DNA of 64,000 nt from Psychrosphaera algicola (GCF_028401425.1 NZ_JAQOMS010000002.1:2604001-2668000); one strand, 5' to 3'. Shown: positions 1-9,961, counted from the stretch's first letter. Made by a program: numbers and translations. The notes: a model not told the origin generated them from the letters alone.

Positions 1-549
1 TTTTCTTCAACGCGCTCAACTTCTTTCACGGGAATGGAACGCTTAGCAACCGATTTCACTAATGCCTTTAATTCACTTTGGCTAATACCAAGCGAATCCG
101 CTACTGTTAATCCTTTACTCGGATCGTATTTTTTAATCTTTTTGAGCTGAGCGACATGCCGTTTTTCAAATCAGCAATTGATGCATTAAGCGTATTATTT
201 AATAAGGTTTCGGCTTGCTTTAAATTAGACGGTTTGATGCTGGAATAAAAATTTCATCGGCGGCGTAATCAATGAGCACCTTCTCATTCATGTCTTGAGA
301 ATAAACAACTAGCCTTGAGCCACTGGACACATCGGCATACCCCCAAACTCCCGTAACTTGAGCTTTATACTGCGCTAACTCTTTCCTAAGATTAAGTTTG
401 TAGTCAGCAAATTCCTTTTTCTCATTTTCTGCGAACGTTGCAAATTGTGCCTTAAAACGCTCAAATTCTGATTTTGGCGCGCTAACCCCTTGAGGGAGTG
501 CGCCTAGCATGGAGAGCAAAATTGTCAAAATTTTGTATTTATTTTGCAT
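1..549 (-). CDS. MltC-type (DUF3393-like) murein transglycosylase N-terminal region, partial
   Basis: The reading frame begins at 549 with a signal peptide of about 24 residues ending VSA, then a charged segment and a region (VTGVWGYADV, YSQDMNEKVLIDY) that resembles the N-terminal DUF3393 domain of membrane-bound lytic transglycosylase C. MltC-type enzymes cleave peptidoglycan glycan strands at the outer membrane; the catalytic SLT domain would lie to the left of the window and is not seen. The frame is broken twice, near 235 (run of T) and near 152 (run of five T), and continues in frame after each shift as QAETLLNNTL and DPSKGLTVADSLGISQSE to base 1. Both breaks fit sequencing indels. It could instead be a secreted DUF3393 protein without transglycosylase activity. 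Confidence 0.6.
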
Positions 550-862
550 GACATAACCTTTCTATACCCAGCAATTAGCTATTTATTAAATGAATGATGT
601 CGCTGAATTAGTAAGGGATAATTAGGAAGTTTTTGAAAAAATTGCATTTTCTTACTTACACTAATCTTTTGACAGGCTGTTTGCATCCTTACTAACGAGA
701 TTAAACATTACTATAAGCGTGGCAAAAAGGCACGGAAAGGTTACTGATAAGAGCGTAAATTTGCTAAAAAACACACTTTATCTCACAATCGACTTTCCAC
801 CCATCGGTGAAGGGATCTGTTACGCATTGGTGACTGAATCTGACGATTGCTCATCAAAAATT

Positions 863-1192
863 TTAAAAATGTTTTTGATTTTTTTCAGGTGCAGTTGTGA
901 GAACAACGGTAGTCGTATAACGATAGATATAACAAGAGATGATTACGCACAAAATAAATGGGATGGTAGAAAAGAATGAATCACCGACAATCCAGAAATA
1001 GCCACTTATATGAATAATTAACATTGTGCCAAATATAACTGCTTTTCTATTTAACTTATCTTGTATTGAAAGTTCAGCTGAGCACTTAGAGCATTGAAAG
1101 TGTTCTGAAAATGACCAATAGAGTTGAAACCAACTAACTTTAGTTTTGCACTTAGGGCAAGCGTGATCTTTTTCATAATCCTTGAACCTATC
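863..1192 (-). CDS. Small zinc-ribbon membrane protein with two TM segments
   Basis: An open frame of about 109 residues runs on the minus strand without a visible start codon: it is preceded by a stop at 1196-1198, so the start codon is probably lost to a nearby indel. It shows a CPKC pair at residues 12-15 and a CSKC pair at 34-37, forming a likely zinc ribbon, followed by two hydrophobic stretches (about 50-70 and 73-93) and a short polar tail. This architecture is seen in many small proteobacterial inner-membrane proteins of unknown function. The plus-strand ORF over the same bases has no recognisable features. Function unknown; confidence comes from the cysteine pairs and the clean hydrophobic pattern. 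Confidence 0.5.
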   Translation of the reverse strand, partial: DRFKDYEKDHACPKCKTKVSWFQLYWSFSEHFQCSKCSAELSIQDKLNRKAVIFGTMLIIHISGYFWIVGDSFFSTIPFILCVIISCYIYRYTTTVVLTTAPEKNQKHF

Positions 1193-1446
1193 TTAATTTA
1201 ATCCATTAAATAATGCCTAATAAGGCCATTTTATCTGTTTCGCTAAAACGAGTAAACATCAAATTTACCACGCAATTAGAAGAAACACAGAGCAAGTCAC
1301 CGTTCTTTAATACATAATAAAACGGCATATGGATAACGAGCAAAGCGTCGTTAAGGCAATTAGAAAATTGTGGCCATACACATTGGCAACAGCGCCTATG
1401 TTTTATGGTTATTGTTTAATTGCGACTTACCTAAACTAACGCTTAT

Positions 1447-2800
1447 TTAGACAACGCCTTGTTCTATCATGGCATCGGCAACACGTCGGAATCCCGCAAT
1501 ATTAGCGCCTAATACTAAATTTCCCTCATGACCAAATTCTTTCGCTGCATGACTTGAGCTAATAAAAATGTTTTGCATTATTTGCTTTAGCTGCTCATCT
1601 ACCTGTTCAAATGTCCATTTTTGCATACTCGCATTTTGAGCCATTTCTAATTGGCTTGTTGCTACACCGCCGGCATTGGCAGCTTTACTCGGCCCATAAG
1701 CAATTTTAGCGTCAATAAATGCATCAACAGCCGCTTTAGTTGAAGGCATATTTGCCCCTTCACTCACCAATTTGCAATCGTTTGTTAATAAAGCCTTTGC
1801 ATCCATCAAGGTTAACTCGTTTTGAGTGGCGCACGGAAATGCCGCATCGGCTCTATAACGCCAAACCGCGTGGCCGTCTTCAGGATAATGTGCGGCCTCT
1901 GTGTAGATAGCTTCTGGGTAACTTTCGGCATAATGAGCTATGGCTCACTCGTTGTTTTTCTTTAAGTTGTTTTACTAACTTTAGATCGATGCCGCGGTCA
2001 TGATAAATTGTCCCCGATGAATCACTGCAGGTGATTGGTGTTGCTCCCAGCTGATAGAGCTTTTCCATTGTATATATAGCGACATTGCCAGCTCCAGACA
2101 CTAAACAGCGTTTGCCATTTAAGCTATCTTTACGTTCTTTAAGCATGCATTCAGCAAAATATACAGTGCCATAACCTGTCGCCTCTTTACGAGCAAGTGA
2201 TCCACCCCAAAGTAGACTTTTGCCTGTAAATACGCCGTCGTAATTTCCAGTTAATCGTTTGTATTGACCAAACATATAGCCTATTTCTCGCGCACCAACG
2301 CCAATATCGCCCGCAGGTACATCCGTTGTCGGTCCGATATGGCGAAAAAGCTCTGTTATAAATGATTGGCAGAAACGCATAATTTCACCATCACTGCGAC
2401 CTTTGGGATCAAAGTTTGCACCGCCTTTGCCCCCGCCTAAAGGCAGACCCGTTAAAGCATTTTTAAAAATTTGCTCGAATCCTAAAAATTTGATGATCCC
2501 CGCATTGACGGAAGGATGAAACCTCAACCCTCCTTTGTATGGGCCTAATGATGAATTAAACTCAATTCGATATCCCTTATTAACGTGTATTTGACCGTCG
2601 TCATCAACCCAAGGTACCCGAAACATAATCTGACGTTCAGGTTCAACAATACGTTGAATAATCGCTTGCTGTTGGTAGTGAGTATGTTTTTCTAAAAGAG
2701 GCGCTAACGAGTTAAGCACCTCTTCAACAGCTTGGTAAAATTCAGTTTGCGCCGGGCTACTGCGCATTAAATCAGATATCGTTTGGTGAATATATTTCAT
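1447..2800 (-). CDS. gdhA: NADP-specific glutamate dehydrogenase
   Basis: About 450 residues, the usual length of hexameric GDH, which interconverts 2-oxoglutarate plus ammonia and glutamate. The catalytic lysine region PLGGGKGGANFDPKG, the PTTDVPAGDIGVG segment, GGSLARKEATGYG and the Rossmann motif VSGAGNVA are all present in order, and the C-terminal half ends GANIAGFRRVADAMIEQGVV. ATG at 2800 is preferred over the TTG at 2803. The frame is broken near 1946, in a CC pair: removing one C joins KEKQRV to SIAHYAESYPEA. The protein is core metabolism, so the break is read as a sequence error. The gene is monocistronic; a possible short upstream ORF overlaps its start by one base. Confidence 0.93.
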
Positions 2801-2964
2801 CAAATACGTCCTTTATATTGAAAGATTACGTCTAGCTGTTGCCTTACAAATACAGTTTTAGCCGCATAAGGCTTGCCGAGTAATAACCCCCATGAAACCG
2901 ACGTTCCTATGTTTAATTCAAGTCGGATTGGCCCCTTAGGCTTAACAACTGGATTTCGAGCCAT
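2800..2964 (-). CDS. Possible 54-residue leader ORF ahead of gdhA
   Basis: ATG at 2964 opens 54 codons ending in a TGA that overlaps the gdhA ATG (TGATG), an arrangement often linked to translational coupling. The product starts MARNPVVKPKGPIRLELNIG and has no motif I recognise. There is no clear Shine-Dalgarno sequence, so it may be a chance frame. Confidence 0.25.
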   Translation of the reverse strand: MARNPVVKPKGPIRLELNIGTSVSWGLLLGKPYAAKTVFVRQQLDVIFQYKGRI

Positions 2965-3351
2965 GCAAGCGAACTAAGCAAAGAATCTCAATAGGAGCTC
3001 GATATTTTGTTTTGCGTTCCACTAATGCTGAGCTTTCTAATACAAATCACTAGTGGACTTTGTAAATTGAGCTCTTCCCTTCACTTTAGACAGAATTAGA
3101 GTCAATTAGGCAAAACGGGAAAATTAAGGCTTTGAAGACGTGTAATGAAATCTGAACACTGCGATGGCAACAACTTGTTCTTGAGCTTAGATAAAGTATA
3201 GAAAATCAGTCCAGCAACATTTGCCGCCGTTTCAAAATTTAGGGAGAGAAAATTCAGGGTTTGAGCACTAACATTAGAGACACCCGCAAATAAAACGCAT
3301 TCGTAATTTGTTGATAACCTAAATCTTCATTCATTACCTTTAGGATCGACA
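2965..3351. other. Intergenic region upstream of gdhA and of a small plus-strand gene
   Basis: Divergent intergenic region expected to hold the gdhA promoter and that of the 76-residue gene at 3352. On the minus strand an ATG-less open stretch of roughly 74 codons ends near 3105 (LQSLNFPVLPN before its stop); no family is recognisable and I do not call it a gene. No RNA gene seen. Confidence 0.3.
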
Positions 3352-3582
3352 ATGAGTAAAAACAAAACAAAATTCACGCCGTGTGAATTATATACTTTGG
3401 TTATACCAGAAAATGAAATAGCAGAAATTAAATGCGTTTTTAAATTAGACCACACATCCATTAATGAATATGAGCACCAAGCTATCACCCACGCCCGACA
3501 GGCAATTGAGGGTATCGAGGGTTACGCTTACATCCCCAGTTTAATGGAGTTCATTCTAAATAAAGTCCCGCCGCACAAATAA
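3352..3582 (+). CDS. Hypothetical protein, 76 residues
   Basis: Starts at ATG 3352 behind AGGATCGACA, an acceptable ribosome binding site at about 7 bases. The product is soluble, mixed-charge and without signal peptide or membrane segment; it ends LMEFILNKVPPHK. I do not recognise a family. It stands alone between the gdhA upstream region and a convergent small membrane-protein gene, and a symmetrical hairpin at 3670-3705 could terminate it. Confidence rests on the codon pattern and the ribosome binding site only. Confidence 0.45.
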   Translation: MSKNKTKFTPCELYTLVIPENEIAEIKCVFKLDHTSINEYEHQAITHARQAIEGIEGYAYIPSLMEFILNKVPPHK

Positions 3583-3669
3583 ACGGTACACGTGTTGCTC
3601 GATAACATATGGATAATAATAGAACGCTGCTCACAAATAGCGACAAAAAATGGATTTTTACAAAATAGA

Positions 3670-3705
3670 AACACCTAACTCATTGTTAACGATAAGTTAG
3701 GTGTT
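3670..3705. terminator. Hairpin between convergent genes
   Basis: AACACCTAACT pairs perfectly with AGTTAGGTGTT (11 bp, 14-base loop) between the end of the gene at 3582 and the end of the convergent gene at 3743. The T-runs on either side are weak, so it may be a bidirectional terminator of modest strength. Confidence 0.5.
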
Positions 3706-3742
3706 AGTACTATTGCATAATACGGCTAACATAACGTTTCTG

Positions 3743-3979
3743 TTAATCGCCACCACCACCGCCGCCATCTCCTCCTGAGCTGCCACCGTCAGAATCAAAC
3801 CAACTAGAACTAGCATCCCCATGACGCAATTTGGAGCGTTTGGATCGGAATGCACTCACTAAAAATATAAGTGCTAATGCAACAACGATCCATATGACTT
3901 TAGAGTGAGGTTCAACGGTGTATTTTTTATATGCCGCAATAAATAGAACTGTGGATATTATGAAGGGAACAAGTTTCAT
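3743..3979 (-). CDS. Small membrane protein with Gly/Asp/Ser-rich tail
   Basis: 78 residues: an N-terminal hydrophobic segment (about 3-17), a second strong membrane segment (about 28-43), a basic linker RSKRSKLRHGD, then a low-complexity acidic/glycine tail DSDGGSSGGDGGGGGGD. The basic linker predicts that the stretch after the second segment lies in the cytoplasm. No known function; small proteins with Gly-rich tails of this sort are common as uncharacterised proteins in Alteromonadales. It is likely monocistronic. Confidence 0.55.
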   Translation of the reverse strand: MKLVPFIISTVLFIAAYKKYTVEPHSKVIWIVVALALIFLVSAFRSKRSKLRHGDASSSWFDSDGGSSGGDGGGGGGD

Positions 3980-4023
3980 AAGCAGATCCGTGCCTTTTTG
4001 GGTGTTACGATAAAATCGAAAAT

Positions 4024-5309
4024 TTAATTTAAGATCTTATAGTATAAATATTCCCATGCCAACTGAACGCTATATAAAGGCGGGTAGGTGTACTCTTCAA
4101 CTTCGGCAACCATATACTTTGGCACGTTAAATTCAGCGTGATGAAATATCTCCATCCAATCAATATTGCCACTTGCCCCGAGCTCTTTATAATCTTTAAT
4201 GTGCCAACTTAAAAATCGGTTTGGGTATTTTTTAAAATAATTCACAGGCTCTACCCCAGCGACTTTCATCCAGTAAATATCAGCTTGAAAATACACATAT
4301 GAAGGGTTGGTGTGTTCTAAAAAATAGTCATAGATCCGAGTGCCCTCGACATCGCCAAATTCGTCAGCGTGATTATGAAAGGCAAAGGTAATGCCCTTTT
4401 CGCGGCATAACTTCCCAATCGCATTATAATAATCGCTATAACGCTGCAGTTCTAATTTAGTCGTTACACCTTTTAGTTGATTATTGGACGTTGTCAGATA
4501 ATGTACGCCCGCTTCTACATGGTCATCTATCGTCTTCGCCCACCATTTTAAGGCGCTTTCCCAATTGTCAGAAGCAGGCAGATCATGAAATGTCATGGAC
4601 CCCAAAAATTGCATTCCGTGTAACCTAACTTCCTGTCTAAACTCGGTTGGCGACATGCCATAAAAAGTTCCATTGTCATAAACGAAGGTTTCTATGTAGC
4701 TATAACCCATACGTCCTAGCTCTCTCAGCGTTCCTGCAGGGTCATTCAGCATTTCCTGATGTACCGAGACTAGTTGGATCCCAATATTTTTATCTTTAGG
4801 GTTAGACTTGATATAGCGGGTTTTCCAAAGGCTTTTACCTGTAACGTCAAACCCCTCTACTAATATATTGCTGGGGCTTTGAAACTCAAAATCGACTTGC
4901 AAATAAAAGTTACCAAGCATATCGACGTCTCGCATCGTCCATTTTTTATCCGATGAAAAAGCCCTTTTCCTTTGAAAATAACCCCTTCTTGGTTTTGCCC
5001 TAATGCAATGATTTGGTCACTCTTAGTATCGTAACCAATCAATTCAGTTAATAAGGTTTTGTAATGGCCGTTTTGATATTGAAGTACTTCAACTTGCATC
5101 GACTGATTATTCATTGTTGAAATATTTTTCATCTTTATTGCAGGAAAGGCCCCAAAGCTATCGGTTTCAATATTATCGCTGCTGACCCAATGCCCCGCAT
5201 ACTGATGTAGGCGATCAATTTGAGATCTGAGCAAAGGTTCTGCCAATAGGCTTTGGCTTTGGCTGAGAAAGAGAAAGAAAATGAATACAATCGAAATGAT
5301 TAATCTCAT
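4024..5309 (-). CDS. Secreted sugar isomerase/epimerase-like TIM barrel with N-terminal beta-domain
   Basis: Start at ATG 5309 gives a clean signal peptide (MRLIISIVFIFFLFLSQSQS, cut after LLA) and an AGG ribosome site; the longer ORF from 5354 would bury it. Residues about 25-155 form a lipocalin-like domain beginning YAGHWVSSD. Residues about 165-428 are an xylose-isomerase-like TIM barrel (AP endonuclease 2 family) with likely metal or catalytic positions: IETFVYDN, FAFHNHADEF, YFQADIYW, WHIKDYK and VAEVEEY. Relatives include sugar phosphate isomerases/epimerases and keto-sugar enzymes. The frame is broken near 4958 in a run of five T; one extra T joins GKGLF to SSDKKWTMRD. Being exported, it should act on a free sugar in the periplasm, not a phosphate; substrate unknown. 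Confidence 0.75.
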
Positions 5310-5565
5310 GGTTAAGACCTGTCGTTTTATTAGTTTTAGGTCGCCCAATAACAAGGTAAACCTGCATGTTTATAAACCTCTCTCCCAATAAAAAAGCTTA
5401 TAACAACTAATTGCATTTTTTGGAGTAAGGCCAGCCGCATTTACAAAATTTAGGAACGATAAATAAATCGATATAAATAGTAACGTAGGTTTCTACTTAA
5501 CTATCTTTACGTATTTTTGTTTTAGGTATGCGATATCGATTACGATTACTGGAAGGTAATTAATA

Positions 5566-5584
5566 ATTTAACGGTTCGTTAAAT
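5566..5584. promoter_or_regulatory. 19-bp perfect palindrome in the 5310-5678 gap
   Basis: ATTTAACG-GTT-CGTTAAAT has two perfect 8-base arms, the shape of a dimeric repressor operator. It lies about 260 bases upstream of the secreted isomerase gene and about 95 bases downstream of the membrane-protein gene at 5679. Nothing else in the 370-base gap is recognised beyond the expected promoter of the isomerase gene. Confidence 0.35.
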
Positions 5585-5678
5585 CGAACTGCGACCATCT
5601 TGCGCACAAACACAGCCGAAGCTATCCATCATAAGACTTTTGTTTTTGTCACAGTCTAAGTGAATTATTGTTGCGCCT

Positions 5679-6182
5679 TTAATCCAGTTGAGCACATTGC
5701 TCTACTTGCCTATCTTTCTTCAACTTCCGGCTTTGTTTTTTATCGCTAATATAAGACCAACGTGACGCTAAGCCTGCAGCATAAAATAAACCTATCACCA
5801 GCCAAATAGTCGAACTGTAAACCCAAAACCAAACCCCGAGGCTTGCAACATACGGACTGTCAAAAAGGAAAGGAACAAAAAATCCATACAAGCCCCGCAC
5901 CATGCACAATGCAGAAATAAGTATTAGACACTCTTTCAAGAAGGGCAATCGACGAATAACACCGGCGCCAGAAAGGGCGTATAAAGACCAGCCAAAGAAA
6001 ATACAGACTAAAATGACGCCAATAAATGCGGGGTAAATCGAGCCTGTTTCCGCTAATTTTGCCATGTTTTCACCTGCACCAGAAGCTAAATACCATTCTG
6101 GTCCGCCTATAATTATCGCGATGTGGAGTATACATCCGAGGAAGGTTAATACTGCGCCGTAAATAAAACTCTGCTTTACCAT
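5679..6182 (-). CDS. Four-TM integral membrane protein
   Basis: 167 residues with four hydrophobic segments (about 5-27, 48-70, 80-104 and 115-140) and a charged C-terminal tail (KKQSRKLKKDRQVEQ). The start at 6182 follows an AGGAAGGAA ribosome binding site. The layout matches small four-helix membrane proteins of unknown function found in many gammaproteobacteria. Conserved-looking Trp and Pro residues occur in loops (GGPEWYLASGAG, VPFLFDSPY). It is intact, with no obvious operon partner. No substrate or partner can be inferred. Confidence 0.6.
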   Translation of the reverse strand: MVKQSFIYGAVLTFLGCILHIAIIIGGPEWYLASGAGENMAKLAETGSIYPAFIGVILVCIFFGWSLYALSGAGVIRRLPFLKECLILISALCMVRGLYGFFVPFLFDSPYVASLGVWFWVYSSTIWLVIGLFYAAGLASRWSYISDKKQSRKLKKDRQVEQCAQLD

Positions 6183-6517
6183 AAGATTCCTTCCTGAATT
6201 AAAATACGTGCTAATTTTGTTGGTTATCTTGTGTACTGTCGATAAAGTTTGCGACAGAAGAAGTATCGATTGAATTTCAATCAGTTATATCAACACTACC
6301 GTGTTTTTTATGGGAATGACTTGACCCATTTAAAGATTAAGCGATACTTTATTGATCTTATCAATACAAATTTTGGAAGTTCAAACTGCAACATTTTTTA
6401 AGTAAGAACATATGCGGTTAATTGGATATTTAGGCCAATTGCACTTGGGATCCCCCTTCGCTAAAACATGCATACAATATTTTACCAAGTCAATTTGGTC
6501 ATTATCTGATCCTAGTT
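6183..6517. other. Divergent intergenic region
   Basis: Separates the membrane-protein gene (minus) from the GGDEF gene (plus) and should carry both promoters. ATG at 6468 opens a short frame (MHTIFYQVNLVI) that stops at once but could be the true start of the GGDEF protein if one base is missing near 6505. No RNA gene seen. Confidence 0.3.
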
Positions 6518-8823
6518 GTGTTTTTCTGTATTGTGTCTTTTTGTACTAATGCCCAATCAGAAACCAGCTCTTCGAAAGCTTTCGAGTCAAGTTCTAAATT
6601 TGCTCATCTATCCGATAGCGAACTTTTAAAAAACGCCGAGTCTCTTCGGTCTATTGATCTACAAACAAGCATGAAACTGGCAAATGAAGCACTTCGCTTA
6701 TCTACAATTAATAATAACCATACAGTAAGCGCAGAAGCACACTCATTATTGGGGCAATTAAATCAACGCTCACATAATGCAGACCAGTCACTTGATAACT
6801 TTTTGCAAGCCTCTGTTATATATAACAATATCAATGACAAAAGAAATCAGATCTTGTCGACAATTGATTATATTGAAGTGTTATTAGTTGAAAAACGCTA
6901 CGATCAAGCGGAAAACACTATTGATGAATTATTACCTATCACCCTGCAATATGACGACGGGTTCCTTATCGCACTTACATTCATTAATAAAGGTAATGGC
7001 TATTATCAACAAAAACGTTACCAAGATGCTATCAATCAATACCTTCAAGCCCCCGATTATCTTTATGGTAGTGATAAAGTTATACAACATCGACTTGGAG
7101 AAACTTACAAAATAATAGGCCAGTCATACAAACGTTTAAGAAATAGAGAGCAAGCTGCTAAGTACTACAGGAAAACACTAGAGGTATTTACCACGCTGCA
7201 AGATAAACGATTAATGGCGCGTACCCTAAATACGCTTGCTGACTCAGAACGCTATTTAGGTAATCTAGTTATAGCCCTTGATTATTCAATGCAAGGGCTC
7301 GAATTGCATCAAGGATTCGACGACCCTGAAGCTTATGCTAAATCTTTGCTCGGTGCCGGAATTATCTATCGTCTTATTGGCCGTTACGAAAAATCTCTAA
7401 CACACATTCATGAAGCGTATTTATATTACAAACAAGTTAATGATGTACTTGGTATTGCGAAAACATCGAACCAAATTGGCCATATTTATACTAGGTTAAA
7501 ACAGTTTGAACAGGCTAAATCCTTTTATCAGGTCACGGTAGATTTGCCCGAAGGGTCAATAGAAGAGAAAACAATAGCGTCGTCTTTACGAGAGTTGGCA
7601 GTTATTAATTTAAAGTCTGGCGATTATAAAACCGCCATGGTAATGGCTCATAGAGCCTACACGATTTATAAAAGAAGCAAATACAAATCAAACCAATCAG
7701 TTATAGCTAGAATTATTGCCAATATTTACCGAGCCATAAATGACACCAATAATGCTATTAATTATTACCGTGAATCTCTTTCTCTTGCTAGAGAAATAAA
7801 CAGTAAAATATACCAAATAAGAGCACTAAACCCGCTTGCCGGCATTCTAATCGGAATAGATAACGATGAAGCAATTAGCTTGCTAAACGAATCACTTGCA
7901 CTATCAAAGGAATTGAATAATAAAGTAGAAATGTTATTTGCCTATGGCCATTTTAGAACAGCAGAAAAAGACAGAGGCAACTTCACAGCCGCGTTACATT
8001 ACGCAGAACAAGAGCTAGAGTTAAGTGAAATCATTCAAAAAGAAAATGAAGATAATCAACTTATCCTAGCAAAAGCCAATTTGCATTCACATAAATTAGA
8101 AGTTGAACTCGAAGCATTAAAAGAAAAATCCAAACTCGATGAACTTGAATTAGCTAGGAAAAACAATGAAATTGAGATTGCAAAACAAGTAAAAACCATC
8201 ACTGAACTAGAACTTATAAAAAATAAATATGCCAGTGTTGCGTTAACGTTATTACTTGTTATTTGCCTGTCGCTAATCTTCTTAATTTATCGCCGATTCA
8301 TTGCATCAAATAAACGTAATAAAGAGCTCGATTACCTTGCGGCGCGTGATCCCCTGACGGATTGTTACAACCGTCGTATTTTATTGAAGTTGATGAATCA
8401 AAATTTTGAAAATGCAGAAATACTTGGCGAATACTGCATTATTTTGGCTGATATCGACCATTTTAAAAAGGTTAATGATACCTTTGGTCACAACATTGGT
8501 GATTCAGTCCTAAAGAGCTTTGCACATGTATTACAAAATTGCGTTCGGCAAAATGATATCGTCGCTCGATTTGGTGGTGAAGAATTTTGTATTGTTTTAC
8601 ACAGAGTAACCCCAGAGCAAGCTATGACCATTGCCGAAAATATGCGTAAAAAGTGGAACAAACAGCTTTTGATGATGTTTCGGTAACGTCTAGTTTTGGC
8701 ATTACGTCTATCCGGTTTAATGCCAAAAACCCTTCTGAGTTGATTGAACAAGCGGACAAAGCACTGTACAAATCAAAATCCAACGGTCGCAATCAAGTTA
8801 CGCTTTGGGAGCCCACTTTATAA
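6518..8823 (+). CDS. TPR-repeat membrane diguanylate cyclase (GGDEF)
   Basis: About 768 residues after repair. A hydrophobic N-terminus ending in TNAQSE is a signal peptide; GTG 6518 starts inside it, so the real start is probably slightly upstream. Residues about 30-480 are TPR repeats, about 500-565 a coiled coil, about 568-590 a transmembrane helix, and the rest a GGDEF domain. The active site reads FGGEEF, with an RQND inhibitory site five residues before it, so the protein should make cyclic-di-GMP in the cytoplasm under control of a periplasmic TPR sensor and be product-inhibited. The frame breaks near 8650 in a run of A; dropping one A gives MRKKVEQTAFDDVSVTSSFG and runs to the stop at 8821. 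No neighbours suggest its ligand. Confidence 0.88.
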
Positions 8824-9061
8824 ATATTTTTACATTACATGTCGAAGAATATTGAATAAACAAATGTGAAGATGCCGTTCAAATTGCTACAACACCCGTT
8901 CTGGCAATTGTGGACGACTGCTGATGTCGCTTTAACTTAACTATCAGCCAGACATTGTGATTTTATGGGAGGGTTACAGTGGTAATGGTTTGTCATCAAA
9001 CAATACGCATGGATCAGCCAATTAAATCTGTCACAAACATGGCCTTTTTGGAATTATCTTT

Positions 9062-9175
9062 TTATTTGGACTCGTTAGGTCCAATAGGAAGAAATGAAAT
9101 TAAATAGCCCGCAACGACAACAAATAGCAGTATTGCCGGCAGAATTAATACCGGATATTCATTAAGTAACTCCAT
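9062..9175 (-). CDS. 37-residue single-TM microprotein
   Basis: ATG at 9175 follows a strong ribosome site, GGAGGG five bases upstream. The product starts MELLNEYPVLILPAILLF and contains one membrane helix (about 9-29), then a short polar tail FLPIGPNESK. Length and layout resemble small regulatory or complex-subunit membrane peptides such as those of terminal oxidases, but I see no specific family signature. It lies alone between the GGDEF gene and the tRNA fragment. The ribosome site is the main support. Confidence 0.55.
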   Translation of the reverse strand: MELLNEYPVLILPAILLFVVVAGYLISFLPIGPNESK

Positions 9176-9709
9176 TATTACCCTCCGTTAGTCGCAACCA
9201 ATTGTTTAAATAATAATTTATCGCTAATGACGATTATAGTAAACGATACCCAATTTTCACTTTTCACAATACACTTTTTGCATTTCCAAAGAGCGTATGG
9301 TCAATTTCCACTTTAAGAATATTTGTCTTTGAATTTGCTGGCGTATTATTTGGGGTATTTAAGAATTGGCGCCCGGCAGGAATCGAACCTGCGCTTCAAC
9401 CTCCGGAGGGACGAGCTAAAACAGTGTATCTAAATCGTTTTTTTCGTTACTAAATGGTGTTCAAACTACCACAAAAACGTCAACCTTTTGTTTTTATTAA
9501 TATTTAATAGTTTCATTTTGTACCTTTTAACGCCGAACATCTGAGTCACACAAATCTTATCCATGATTGTAGTGGTACAAATTTTTACTGTTATTTTACA
9601 TTCTGGTCACATATAGGTCACAGAAGAATTCAAATTAAAGAGCTATAGAACTCAACCCAACGGTAGGAATACGCTCAAACATCAATTAACGATACGGTGT
9701 CAAAAATAA
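9176..9709. other. Intergenic region around the tRNA-Arg fragment
   Basis: Apart from the tRNA fragment at 9367-9415 this stretch has no gene. It is AT-rich and contains two GGTCACA words at about 9604-9624, a word that also occurs three times at about 48878-48930 beside the intact tRNA-Arg. This is compatible with an old integration site. Confidence 0.3.
9367..9415 (-). pseudogene. tRNA-Arg(CCG) 3' fragment
   Basis: The minus strand reads an anticodon loop CTCCGGA, then T-arm GCAGG-TTCGATT-CCTGC and a CGGGCGC 3' acceptor strand followed by CA. The 5' acceptor strand and most of the D-arm are absent: upstream is unrelated AT-rich DNA. It is therefore a truncated tRNA, of the kind left at the distal end of an element integrated in a tRNA gene. 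Its acceptor strand would pair with GCGCCCG and not with the GCTCCCG of the intact tRNA-Arg at 48960. Confidence 0.65.
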
Positions 9710-9961
9710 GATCCCAAATGCCCCCTTAGTTTATTTAGAGGGATTGAAGCGACCACAACCAAAAAAACAATAGCAAGGTATGTTATCAATAGCTTATCAG
9801 ACGATGTTCAAAGCGCAAATCGAACCCGAGATGCGATGTCCTTACCTATCCAAATTGTGGATGTAGATCATAGTGAACGGCTGACAGAACAGGATGTCAA
9901 CGCAGCAAAAGGGCGTCTCTCGTTCTGGGAAAAGCGTAAAGGGGATTTAACTTTTTGGTAA
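9710..9961 (+). pseudogene. Open remnant, possibly N-terminal part of a tyrosine integrase
   Basis: 84 codons stay open on the plus strand without a good start and end in TAA at 9959. The segment DVDHSERLTEQDVNAAKGR followed by LSFWEKRKGDLTF resembles the core-binding region of tyrosine recombinases, where a helix is followed by W and a GD/GH-L motif. No catalytic domain is present. Its position next to a tRNA 3' fragment fits an integrase remnant, but the similarity is judged by eye and weak. Confidence 0.3.

Noticed and set aside
719..979. 86-residue plus-strand ORF
   Set aside because: It has no motif or ribosome site and lies antisense to the zinc-ribbon membrane protein, which has two CxxC pairs and clean TM segments.
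3105..3336. Open minus-strand stretch of about 74 codons without a start
   Set aside because: No start codon, no ribosome site and no recognisable family.
8890..9000. Response-regulator receiver remnant (VLAIVDDC, PDIVILWEG)
   Set aside because: The pieces are in different frames with stops and are too short; chance similarity is as likely.
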